From assembly GCA_916610825.1 (NCBI GenBank), contig OU744450.1, forward strand, positions 26,456,350 to 26,520,349: a stretch of 64,000 nt of DNA, read 5' to 3'. Position numbers and translations under genes: made by a program. A model generated the notes under the pieces. The model saw nothing but the letters and a program-made list of their open reading frames with translations. It did no database searches and had not been told where the DNA came from. Shown here piece by piece: positions 30,161-41,619 of the stretch. Source of the DNA: Haliclystus octoradiatus (Eukaryota; Cnidaria; Staurozoa; Stauromedusae; Haliclystidae). Each line of letters opens with the position of its first letter. The stretch's first letter is position 1.

Positions 30161-33100
30161 CTAATGTTTTTTAAACTCTTTCTCAGAATTTGGATATTTC
30201 TTAGCTGAATAATCGGTATCATTATTTAGACGTTCTCTTATATCCTCTCTCATTGTATCCATGAACACACGCTGCAAACCATTAACAGACAAATCATCAT
30301 CAAGCTCTACAAAATAAACAAAACATAAACAAACAATACAGTGAAACCCGTATAAAAGAGCCAGCTACTATAGGTTGATAAATTGACCACTATAGGCAGG
30401 CGGCCTTTATATACAGGTTTGATTCCATAGAAAATACTATTTTAGACATTGCAAGGGTGACCACTATAGACAGGTGGCCGCTGTGTAGAGGTGACCATTA
30501 TACCAGGTTTGACTGTATATCAAAATGTTTATTACGATACTCAATAAATACTCAAGGTTTTGGACCAGAAAATCATTAAGTTTCAACAGTGCAAATATTA
30601 TTCGGTAATAGTAGGCTAAATTACTTACGTTGACTGGATGTATGTGGATGAACACCAGCTGTTTCTATGGACTCAGCAAGACCGTCAACCAATGGGATGA
30701 CAAGTGGTTGCTGATTTTGTTCAGATTTAATCACCTTTAAGATAGAAATGCATTATGGTTAATACCTACTTCATTCAAATTTTATTCAATGTGAAACTGT
30801 TAAAGTGCGCATGACGCGAAAAAAAGATTCAAGTAGCTGAAGCTAAACGATGAAGAATGGTGAAAAGGATTATTTAATTTGGACGCGTGGAAGAGGAGAT
30901 ATTCAAAGTTGAATATACACTATTTTCGATCATTCACTGTTTTTCAAACTCGGATCTACTGAATATAAAGACCCCCTATAGTGACCACTTCTCTATAATG
31001 ACAAATTTACCTCAATCTTTTATCCCGGGTCTTTTATATATAGGTATAAATGTTTTACTGAATAAACAACAATCTGAATGACTGGTACCTTGCGTCTCTT
31101 GGCAGGTAATCCATTTAGGTATGCATCGCTAAAGGGTCGTTGCTTGCCAACAGTTCTCTGCTTGACAATATCTTGAGCTACGACATCAGCCCATTCCTAA
31201 AATAACACAAAGGATATGAAACAAAGCATTTAAAAACATTATGTAGAAATTTTGTTTTGATAATACAGTGTGCAAACAAAGAAATTAATGCCTTGACCGC
31301 ATAAAATAATCGTTATCACAGTGCCTACATGTGTAGTCTTTGACTTTTTCATTTATATTTACAGCTGTGTCAACTGACATCGAGCAATGTTTTACTGATA
31401 TTAGATAGTATCTGATATAAGAGTGTTTACTTGTGGTATATCAGTTGGTCTCGGTTGATTAGAATGAGACACTGATGAGTGCTCGTCTGCTTTTGGTGGT
31501 AGATGTCCATGAAATTCACGCCATGCTTCGGATGGTTTTCTGTTTGATCTTGATGAGTCATCTTCACCGTTTGACGTAGAGGCCTGGTGACCAACAGAGA
31601 AATTGAAAATCATTAATATGGGCATAATTTACAGACATGTAGCATGCTCGCAGATTTGTTCCCGAATCAGGAATTCCCACAGATATTTGATGACAGATAA
31701 CAATCGAATATTGTCATACCGTAGCACCAGATGTTGATGCTGATGACGATGCTGCTGACGGACCATCTGGAAATCAAGAAATAAATAGAGTCAGTAAGCC
31801 TTGCCGCGATAAACAAGAACATTGCTTTAAATTACAGATCAACAATTTCAGATTTTCTTAAAACATTAAACGATATGTGTGATAATTTACAACCAATGTT
31901 GAACAATGCCTGTGATCATACATGCACGGGAAAGGAATTTTTCAAATGTATGCGATATACCGTATCTATTTTATAAATCAAGTATTAAACATTTGTGCAA
32001 TATGGGTTATATAAACACTTGGGTTGCTATGGGGCACTTCCGCCTATATAACTCATGTTGCACAGAAAGTTTCTACTATTTGTAAAACATCTTATCAATG
32101 AAAACATGTGTAGGCTACTTACCAGCACGGACTTGAGCGTCAGGAACCGTAGCATTCTGCTAGAATAATAATCAAATAAAAGTCAAATCTTGATGGAATA
32201 TTAGAAATATGTGATTACAAACCCAACTTAACAAATAAATTTTTGGAAAATGTTGACTTGAGTTTTAACACACTACACTTTCTATGATATCAGAAATACT
32301 AACCTGACGAGGAGGGAAATTGAGTGGAATTTGAATACCTAGAATATAAATGTGTATTGAAGTTAGAGTACAATTAATCATGCATATAACATTCAGTTAT
32401 GAGGAGTATATAAATTGACCACTATATGCAGGTAGCCTTTAAATACAGGGCCTGAGGGTTGGTTCAATTGAAATACTACAGTAAAACGGTATATAACAGC
32501 CATTTATGATGAGAGGTAGATAAGTTGACCACTATTAAGCAATGTGCCCACAGTTTCCTATGAGCTATTGACATTTGGCACGCAAGGAGAACGTGCCTCC
32601 ATTCCGTGGTCAATATTCTCTAAAACTGGCCGTTGTAGACAGGTTTCATTGTATTTCTTAACAGTATTTTATAAAATCAAAAGGGAATGAAACAAAATGA
32701 CAGGTCTGTACAATGGTACATATTTAAAGCAGACAGAAATAGGAAACACAAACCTTGTCCGGATGGATTATTCATCTGATCTATAACCACAGCACTGACA
32801 TTAGCAATGACACCAGGCTGTCTCATCTGTCCCCCATTGCCCCCAACAATTGGTCCAAAATGATAAGAATGACAGGGTAATAAAGTGTCTGCAAAACGCG
32901 ATGCAGGCATTGGAAATGGTAGAAAAGGCATTGCACTACTTGTAACATTTGTCGTTGCAGTTGACGAAGGTGATTGACTTGTTGCTCCATTAGCTGTTGA
33001 GTTTATAGTGGGAGCCTGTCCCCCTTGTAGAACACGTGTTTGAGGCCATGGAGCACGAATAGTTTGTGTTAGGACATTTACAGCTATGGGATAAACAGCT

Positions 33101-36100
33101 GCATGTATACGTGGATGATTCTAAAAATATTAATATAATATGACAGTCAGGAAACAGTCAGGCAGTTATGGTTTGCTGCTCTGAAATTATTCCGGCAATA
33201 ATCCGGCAATTTATTAAATATAATAATATTAAAAAAAAAAAAATACAAATTTGAGTCAACTTACAACAGCATTAGGATTGCCACCATTATTAACTGACTG
33301 GGGATTAGTTGTAGGTTGAGAGGTTAGAGGTTGCTGAGAGGTTAGAGGTTGCTGCGAGGTTGGAGGTTGCGGTTGACCAGGCGTAGGATTGCTATGAACA
33401 CGTCGATGATGAATATGATGAACGTGATGATGATGACAATGACGCGGCTGTGCTCCCTGTTGAGGAGGTCCCTGACGTGAATTAACAGTGGTTGGGTTCG
33501 TATTTGCAGCTGTAGGCCTTGGCTGTGGCATAAAATTCTGTGGTGTAAACACCTGTCTTGGTGTTGATAAACCAGGTAGTGACATGGGCGACATTCTTGG
33601 TAGACATCTTACTTGTCCAGGTTCAGTGGAATTTGTATTTAGGGTTAAGTCCGACAAAGAATGAAGGCAATGACTCAGACTATGGAATATTTCGGCAACA
33701 GCATCAGGAACCTGGCCAGCATCGTTATCTGTTGACTGGAAGAACAATAATAATAACAGTAATAATAATAATGATAATAAACTTGTCGGTATTGTCTACA
33801 CAAATTGTTTGGCATTGATGCTTGCACAGTAAACTTTTTCTTCTGAATTTTTGTTGAGATTTGGACTATAGATAAAATAATATCTTCTGAATTTTCTCTA
33901 GCCTTCGGGGCTCTAGGATCGAAGGATCCCCACTTTTGCCAGACAATGCTTTTGATCTATGTATCTTGCTTTAGATAGCACAACAACAATAATAATAATA
34001 CAAACAAATCGATAAATAGGATAGGCTATACTGTTCAGGTCTTGGACATGTTATATACACTTTTTAATGTAAATAAAGTTTATGTTATAAGAAGGAAGAA
34101 ATTAGTGGTTTAAATGTTTGATGAGATGTGAGATGTGTACTTACAAGTTGTGATGGGTCGTCTAAGAGATCAACGTATCTACCAACAACAGGAGCCAAGT
34201 CATTCAATGTTGAGTTAACATCACGTAAAACTGACGGTAATGTTTGGGAGCTGTTTGATCTGCAGCAGAAAACAAACTACAGATTACAGACTGATTAATA
34301 TACTGCTTTAGAAAAACATAGTACGGTTGCTCTAGAAAATTGGATGGTTAACAGGGCAAACTGGATCGCAAACGGCATGCTCTTCTTCACAGAACATTCC
34401 AAATTGTCTTTGCTGTTAATGAGTCATTTTTAAGCCTTTGGACTTGATTTCACCTTCTGGATGTCATACAACACTGCATTCTAGCTTTGTGTTTGATAAT
34501 TTCATGATTTTATCAACATTTTTATAGCACTGGAAATACTTTCAGGCATGAAAACAGATTAATTTCTCACATATAAAGTCAAAAACAATCAACCTTAGCT
34601 AGATTTACTTACCCTTCTTGAGTTTGATCTCCAAGTGAAGAATCAATTTCTGTGTCCACTGATGATAAACCCTCCTGGTTTGAAAATAATAAATTACTAT
34701 TAATCATCATTATTTATTACCATAATGAAACAACACCCTTTTTGTTTTATAATAAGAAAATAAATTCATTATCATTAATTATTATTATTAAAGTGGGAAT
34801 AAACCCCCAGACTATCTTTACATATGTAGTAGAACCCGACGTGAAAAAAACAATGGCGTAATTTTTTTTTCGATCTGGAAATTGTTTCTTGGTGAAAAAT
34901 GCCTTCAAAGTGGTGTTTTGACCCAAATGTCGCTGAGGAAAAAAAAAGGGATTGGATCTAGCTTTACGACGACAAAGTCACAAGTCGTGCGGTTTTTCTA
35001 ATAGACTTTAGATCGGATTAATCACGCGATGTTTCGTTTGAGATGGCGTAGCTCTGTAACGGCAATCTATTTTTATCTCCCACAAAACTGAGGTAAGGAA
35101 GAACATATAAACTCAAGAGTAGCAAAATTCCAGATGATTTGATGATTTTAAAGTTCACGAATTTGAAGAAAATAAAAATCAGAAAATGTTTCATTCGTAG
35201 CGCGCGTTAGACAGATTATATTTGGACATATCATTCTCACACATATTTAACACATATCAAAAGATTCTCTGGTGACCACAATAGCTAGCTAAGTAGAATT
35301 TATTGATGTAAGCATATGTCTGACCTGAAAATGGAGTATTCTTTTGAGGGTAAAAAGCAAAATGTATGGCGGAAAACGCTATTAACCGTTGGTTTATAGT
35401 CCTCTTTTCACAGAAACGAAATTTGTCCATCTGATTTATCGTCTCTGTAGAAAGGTATTTTGTGCAAAGTAGCTTCTGCCACTGTATTACCGCATCCTAT
35501 AAACTACGGATTGTGACATGATGCTAACATGTTCTACTTTCTAGCAAAGGAATGAATACTAGCTAGTATGGTAAAAAATTGATCGCGTATGTATAATCAG
35601 GAACGAGACTTCACATTGCAAAACCCTAATTTTGTTAATCAGATAACGTTGATGGAGAGGGTAACAATTTATGCAATGAAGATATACTGCAAAACAGAAA
35701 AATGATAGAATATGCATTACTGTAGTTCTAGTATATGGCTGTAAACTTGAATAAGAACGTCCAAGCCCTCATATCATTTTTGTACTATTTTCCGAAAAGC
35801 GAACCGGCGCAGAGCGTTCTCAACGGCTTGCAAGATATTTTATAGAATTTACAGTGTAATGTACTGAAGAATTTTCGATGGTTTTATAATAATTGAATGC
35901 TTGATGAATGAATGATGAACACTTTGTTAGAGTATTGAGTATAATATATCTATCTACAGTCGTATATAAACTATACGATTACATGGTTTAAGTTTTACTA
36001 GACAAACATCAATTTCAAACTTGAACTTTGAAATAATAATTGAAAAATGTCTATTTAATAATTTAGTAATACTTAAATAAATCCGAAAAAGTACAATTAA

Positions 36101-39100
36101 TACTTTGCAGTACCATCTATCTCGAGGAAAAGTCATCTGTGCATGACTGTGCAAATAGAGACAGGCTACATTCACATCTAGATCATGAAAAGGATATCTT
36201 GTAGAAAAATTTACTCAAGAACAACTTGCAGATGAGTTAAAAATAGTTATAACTTATATAGCGTAGGATGAAGCTAGTTCGAAGGGCACGTGTCTACTAA
36301 TTAAGATTTGAGAAGTACTGCGGTCACCCAGAATACGTAACTAATATGTGTCACTAGACTAGTCACAAAGGAGCACTCGCACCGCCTGACATTTGTGTTA
36401 ATCCGCAATCTATATCAGATTCATCGCGCTTAATGACGCTACGAGAAATTATTTCGACTGAGCGTTTCAATCGATTTTATTCTGCTCCTGAAATCACAAA
36501 TTGTATCTTTTTTACGTAATTCGCGAGTTTATATGTTTGTTCATGGCTCAGTATTGTCAGAAATTTTTTTGTGTGACTTCTCGGAACTAGGTCACCTCAA
36601 AGATAATGTCGCGTGATCAGCCCACTCTTAAGTCTGTTAGACAAACCGCACGACTTGTGACTTTGTCGTCATAAAGCTAGATCCAATCCCTTTTTTTTCT
36701 CAGCGACATTTGGGTCAAAACACCACTTTGAAGGCGTTTTTCACCAAGAAATAATTTCCAGATCGAAAAAAAAATTACGCCATTGTTTTTTTCACGTCGG
36801 GTTCTACTACATATGTAAAGATAGTCTGGGGGTTTATTCCCACTTTAATGCTAGGCATTCAGGAAAATATACGAGTCAATATTTTCTTTGATTTTCAAAA
36901 TGTATCTGATAATCCATAGTGCTCAATATCTTCCTTTGCCACCAGATAAACTTGTAATATGACTGTCTTTGCGTGGAATATGCTTGAATGTGTCACCAAA
37001 TGACAGATGAGGGTTTCGCATAACTACTGAAAGATACATGCTTTTACCTTTAATTGAGTAATTCTCCTTTGGGCACCACCAAGAAAGCGAGCAGCATTAC
37101 TTAATCTTTGGCTGACATCATTTGCCGTCTATTGAAATAAACAACGTTAATGATCTAACTATAGTATAAAGTGTAATTAATTATTATTGATCATTTCAAA
37201 GCTGTAACATGCATGGATGAGAAGAAAAGTATTGATACTGTTTATAATCAGGTTACATATAATGTAGGCTAATTGCTTATTAAGAAAACATGTTCAAGAT
37301 ATAATCAACTGACTATATGTCAATTATGATAAATTAACCATTTTATTATTTTATATCCTTTATTTACTGTATATTATCCTTTCAGATTACAGTCAAACCT
37401 GTTATAAACCTGTCACATCTATAAAGCAGCCACCTGTCTATAGTGGTCATTCTTGCAATGTTTAAAATAGTATTTTCTATTGAATCAAACCTGTATATAA
37501 AGGCCACCTGTCTATAATGGTCAATTTATCTACCTCTCATAGCTGGCCGTTATATACAGGTTTCACTGTATCATATTTACTGTCATACATACCTCACTAG
37601 GATTAGATTGAACATCGATTTCAACATTAAGCGCATTGCCATCTCTCTAAACAAATAAAAACAGAAAATATGCATCAAGACACAATTTTATTTCTTCCAT
37701 TGTAGACAGTGTCTGGCAGCAGGTTCAACTTTCTGCAGTTCTAGAGGCATTTTAACATTTACTTCTGAATATTTTTGTTGATGTTCGACAAATAAACTAT
37801 AAAAATATTATACTTTCGCCATCCATATAAACAAGATTACTTACAGAAACAGATTGCGTTACTCTGGCATCACCAGGATTACCATTAATATTTGAGAACA
37901 GACCACTCATGATTTGCTAGTGATTAAAAACAGACCACAATTACAAACAAAATCAAACAATTGTTCCATGTATTGGTCTTATTATCCATAACAGATAATT
38001 ATGTTCTTGATATATTATAATTTTAAAATGATAATAATGTTACATTTCACCGTCAATCAATGACTGAGAGTCACCCCGTAAGCACAAATTTACAAATGAT
38101 TACAAATGATAAACATGTGGGCACCAACGAGGAATCAAACTCCGGCCTCCCGCCTAGAGTGCGGATACTCCGTCATATCTATGAATGCGAGAGTCTAAAT
38201 GTGTCTGGGTGATATGCTTGTGTGTGGTCCAGTTTTCTGCAGTTTTCAGTTTCAGTTAAGATATTTGAGTTATGAATTTTGCAAGAATCGGTGTTTTCAG
38301 TTGTAGTTAGGAAGGGCATTGACTTTTTTATTTAGCTTTTTGTATTGCATAACGAAAGAAAATATGATGATGATGATGATGATAAATCAAGCAAGTAAGG
38401 TGGGTGACTTGTTGCTAGTAGTCTATAGCATTAAAATATATCATACCTGTGTTATAGCAGATAATTCTTCAGGACCTGGCATTCCTCCTATAATATTTTG
38501 TGGAACACCCTCGAATTGTTGCTGGTGTTGCGACGACGCATTCTGTTGTCCTTGCGTACCTCCTTTAGGAAACAAATTATAATTGTATTCAAAAATAAAT
38601 GGTTTGATCATAATTAATTAATAATAGGCATACAGTGAAACCTGTTTATAACAGCCAGCTGCTAATGAAAGGTAGATAAATGAACAACTATATGCAGGTG
38701 GCCTTTATATACAGGACTAATACAATAGACAGGTGGCTGATCTATAGAGGTGACTGTGTGACCATTATAACAGGTTTGACTTTATGTTAAATGAAGATAT
38801 GAAGATAACTCACCACCAGAATTAGACGATGGAGGCATAGGTGGAACTGTTTTTTTTACTAAATGAACAACACAATCTTTCACTTCTGTAACAGAAATAA
38901 AATCATTTTACACTTAACTGTATATGATACGGTAATAAGTAAACACATCTGAATATCAATTAATAATTTGAGGGAAAAATCAATTTATGAAGAAGAGTCC
39001 AAAGAGAACAATATTATAAATTATGTGAAAATCATTTATTTCTTGTAAATATGTATGTTGTAGTGTAGCATATTCCTGAATGTTTCTGAATAAACGATGA

Positions 39101-41607
39101 TGATAATGATCAGTAATAGCACATACCATACAGTGTTTACATGAAATGATTAATCAAGTTTACTTCCAGTCAATATAAGTAATAGACAACAATGGGTGAC
39201 ATTGACCAAAATCCTTTACAGTGTAAACTTACTATAGCTCTCCAATCCCATAGCATCATCTAGCACTTTTCCTTGGAAAATTATTCTTTGTTCATCTGGA
39301 GTGATTCCCTATCAAACAGAAATCATTCATTATTTTTTTAAGTAGTTGTTTTGTGACTAACAATTGAGACAGGTATCGCCCTGTCAAAGGCATCTGTACC
39401 ACTTCCGTATTTCTAGGTATTTCTTGGTTTTCTTTGGCACACAACATTAGGGTCCGACAACAGGTTCAGCCTTCTGGAATCATCTCTAAGACGTTTAAAC
39501 ATTTTTTTCTGAATTTTTTGTTGAAGTTTGACAAATAAATCATTAAAATTCAATTTTTTTCTGAATTTGCTTAAGCTTTCCGGAATCTAGGATTGTAGGA
39601 TTCCTCCTTTTGCCGGACCTCGCACAGCGCTTCCTTTGGACTCCAGAATACAGGATAGAGCGTATGCTGATGCAGACAGGTATCCTTCAGCATTTCTCCT
39701 TCGGACCTTGTTGTTTATTTCATGCATTGGTCCAGCCACGGTAGGCTACTATAGATCCATTGTAACAGATTTCATGGCAGAAAGGATTGATTAAAAGTGT
39801 GTAGTGGCAAGCTGCAGCATTTCAAAATTATGCAGTTCCTTCAATAAGAAGAATATGGTATTCATTTAATTTCCAGATAAAGTCAATGCTAAGTTGACCT
39901 CCAGTGGATTTGAACCAGCAGCCGATTAAATCTCAAGTTTGGTTGCTCTGCCATCTGAGCTAATCCTCTCGGATAAATTCTCCACACACTCTCTAACGTT
40001 TGATTCTAAGAATAAATAAGCGGTGACAACATCGGACAGAGTTACAACACTTACAACTGTGTCAGCTATGAAATCTTTAAATGCTCTGACCAATATCTAC
40101 CAAATAAATAACATTAATAGGCTAGATAGTTAGGTGGACGTTATTGTTCGACTAACGCCGAGGTCTCACATCTTTGATCAAAACCATAACGTATCCTTGT
40201 TAGTGAACTTCTCTAAATGATATACATAACATGAGCACTTTTTGTATCAATATCGGAACATTCCAAAGTGAATCTTGGACTATTCGCAAGTAAATGAAAA
40301 TCATGATTTAAACACAATGTGGTGGAATATGCAGTTTGGTACGGTATCCAAAAAGTATATACATTTCAACATAAACCTTGATGGCCATATTCAAGCCAAT
40401 ATAACATAGCAGTATCACACTTTTAAAAGGACGAAATTGACCGGCGACCGTGCCAGCTCAAGTTAAATTTATTCTTAGCGTAATTCAACCGTCTCACTTT
40501 GAAACTATTGTTATACGCAGGCCTAATTTGTTATAAATTCATGTTAACAACGAACTTTGTAGGGCATCGCAGTGAGTCCCGGGAAACCAGGACTCGGACC
40601 AAAAGTAGAGTCCCGGGAAAGCATTTCGGGAAATTTTCCCGAAAATTTACATAAAATTTTTTAGCTTTCTATGTTTATGAAATTATTATTTTCGATTTGT
40701 TTATGTTTCATTGATGTTGAAAGTATTTTATAACACTGATTGCTGCTTTAAATAATATTCCAATGAGTTGGTATATAATTGATCAAAATTGAATTGAAAA
40801 TCTAAATCTGACAGACATACTCTGCGTTTCATAAAGACCTATAAAGACCATGTGGTTTTCTCAAAGTTGAATAACACAGGAATATATTAACTGGATACTA
40901 GTACTGTAAATTAGCCAAAATGAAACCACTTTAACTCAAAATAATAAATAATGAAACATATTTAAACAATCATCAGTGTATAATCATATCAATAGATCAT
41001 CGATGGTTGAAGTTTTCTCGCTTTCTTTCTTTTCTTTTCCACTCGACATAATTCAAAATTTCATTCGACCAAGCGTGAAATTTGATCGCGTTGTTATGGG
41101 AGCATATCCGCTATTGTTTTCAAACAATAGAAATCGAATGGTGTTAATCAAATAGAACGATGTTGTTTACAATTTATGTCGCTTACGTTTTTCCACCGCT
41201 TTTTATCTATTTTTAAAACATTTTTTACATCAATACAATTAGAGTATCACAAATGGATTGAATTTAGAAATAATATATTCGCAAAAGACTTTCAGAAACA
41301 ATTTTTAATAAAATAAAATGTGTCCAGAAAAAAAAAATTTGCGAAAAAATATTGCGGAAAAAATTTTTTTTGGGGGAAAATTCCGGGACTCAAACGGGTC
41401 CCGGGTATCGAGTCCGGGAACCCGGTTAGTCATTTCCTGCCATTGCGATGCCCTAGAACTTTGTGTTATAAACAATAAACATGCACGTGATCCTAAGTGC
41501 GTAGCGCCTGCTGGTCATTTTTGTTCCTTTAAGTTCGACTATTGTACCTTTTCGTCGACATCAAACTCAAAGTTTTTACCATCCATCAAGCGAACTGTTA
41601 AATGCAT
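30161..41607 (-). CDS. BAG6: BAG6 (BAT3/Scythe) ubiquitin-like chaperone
   Basis: BAG6 holds hydrophobic clients for tail-anchored protein targeting or proteasomal degradation. Exons in transcription order: 41548-41607, 40055-40096, 39233-39308, 38814-38885, 38447-38562, 37845-37916, 37593-37646, 37048-37128, 34613-34674, 34145-34259, 33265-33735, 32754-33120, 32304-32338, 32123-32159, 31720-31766, 31431-31583, 31089-31196, 30629-30734, 30161-30306; 739 residues if the ATG at 41607 is the start. Ubiquitin-like domain: MHLTVRLMDGKNFEFDVDEK, GITPDEQRIIFQGKVLDD, then VVHLV. Low-complexity Pro/Gln/Thr-rich middle with a His cluster (HCHHHHVHHIHHRRVH). The BAG-like C-terminus is diagnostic: EWADVVAQDIVKQR, SDAYLNGLPAKRRK, MREDIRERLNNDTDYSAKKY. 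A splice-acceptor-like CTTAG lies at 41619-41624, so a further 5' exon is possible. Shorter than human BAG6 (about 1,130). Confidence 0.93.
30337..30517 (+). mobile_element. Family-1 MITE, well-preserved copy
   Basis: TACAGTGAAACCCGTATAAA to CAGGTTTGACTGTA, TA at both ends, in the last BAG6 intron. Confidence 0.85.
32395..32655 (+). mobile_element. Compound, degenerate family-1 MITEs
   Basis: Two overlapping partial copies: AATTGACCACTATATGCAGG, then TACAGTAAAACGGTATATAA, ending GACAGGTTTCATTGTA. In a BAG6 intron. Confidence 0.6.
34788..36848. mobile_element. piggyBac-like non-autonomous transposon with 250-bp inverted repeats
   Basis: TTAA at 34788-34791 and 36845-36848 brackets a 2,053-bp element. 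Its arms (about 34792-35045 and 36600-36844) are inverted copies starting AGTGGGAATAAACCCCCAGA. The arms include CTTTACGACGACAAAGTC and GCGTGATTAATCCGATC-type blocks. The interior has no transposase frame. TTAA duplication is characteristic of the piggyBac superfamily; the termini themselves were not matched to a named family. It lies in the BAG6 intron between 34674 and 37048. Confidence 0.85.
37388..37570 (-). mobile_element. Family-1 MITE, well-preserved copy
   Basis: TACAGTCAAACCTGTTATAA to CAGGTTTCACTGTA with TA at both boundaries, in a BAG6 intron, 23 bp before the splice donor of the exon at 37593. Confidence 0.85.
38040..38240 (-). mobile_element. Possible tRNA-derived SINE (family C)
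   Basis: On the minus strand GGAGTTTGATTCCTCGTTGG resembles a B-box, with GACGGAGTATCCGCACTCTA upstream. Single clear copy in the window, so the family is uncertain. Confidence 0.4.
38364..38384 (+). repeat. GAT trinucleotide microsatellite
   Basis: Seven GAT-type units in a BAG6 intron. Might be the tail of a lost LINE copy, like that at 24187-24206. Confidence 0.8.
38631..38784 (+). mobile_element. Family-1 MITE with internal deletion
   Basis: TACAGTGAAACCTGTTTATA to CAGGTTTGACTTTA; the middle is shortened. TA at both boundaries. BAG6 intron. Confidence 0.8.
39076..39111 (+). mobile_element. Short 3' LINE tail fragment
   Basis: TGTTTCTGAATAAACGATGA followed by GAT-like units matches the 3' end of the LINE at 24168-24206. 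Too short to be certain. Confidence 0.45.
39371..39978 (-). mobile_element. SINE family A copy interrupted by a family-3 MITE
   Basis: Minus-strand tRNA-like head at the right (TTAGCTCAGATGGCAGAGCA; GGTTCAAATCCACTGG) and the SINE tail at the left (GGTACAGATGCCTTTGACAG). The body is interrupted at 39449-39620 by AGGGTCCGACAAC through TTGCCGGACCT, a family-3 MITE. In a BAG6 intron. Confidence 0.75.
40433..41532. mobile_element. Family-2 TTAA MITE hosting a hAT insertion
   Basis: Left TTAAAAGGACGAAATTGACC (40433), right GGTCATTTTTGTTCCTTTAA (to 41532). Removal of the hAT at 40560-41455 and one target copy leaves a MITE of about 196 bp like the one at 15492-15698. In the first BAG6 intron. Confidence 0.75.
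40560..41455. mobile_element. hAT-type non-autonomous transposon, 896 bp
   Basis: Perfect 8-bp target duplication GAACTTTG at 40552-40559 and 41456-41463. Terminal inverted repeat TAGGGCATCGCA on the left, TGCGATGCCCTA on the right. Subterminal GTCCCGGG blocks are repeated at both ends. No transposase frame. Both repeat and duplication length fit the hAT superfamily. Confidence 0.88.
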
Positions 41608-41619
41608 TGTATTGGTAGC

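Noticed and set aside
33558..33818. Plus-strand frame of 86 codons
   Set aside because: Complement of the BAG6 exon 33265-33735, which has conserved context.
34652..36175. Transposase in the TTAA element
   Set aside because: Only short unrelated frames on either strand; none shows a DDE/D-like transposase pattern.
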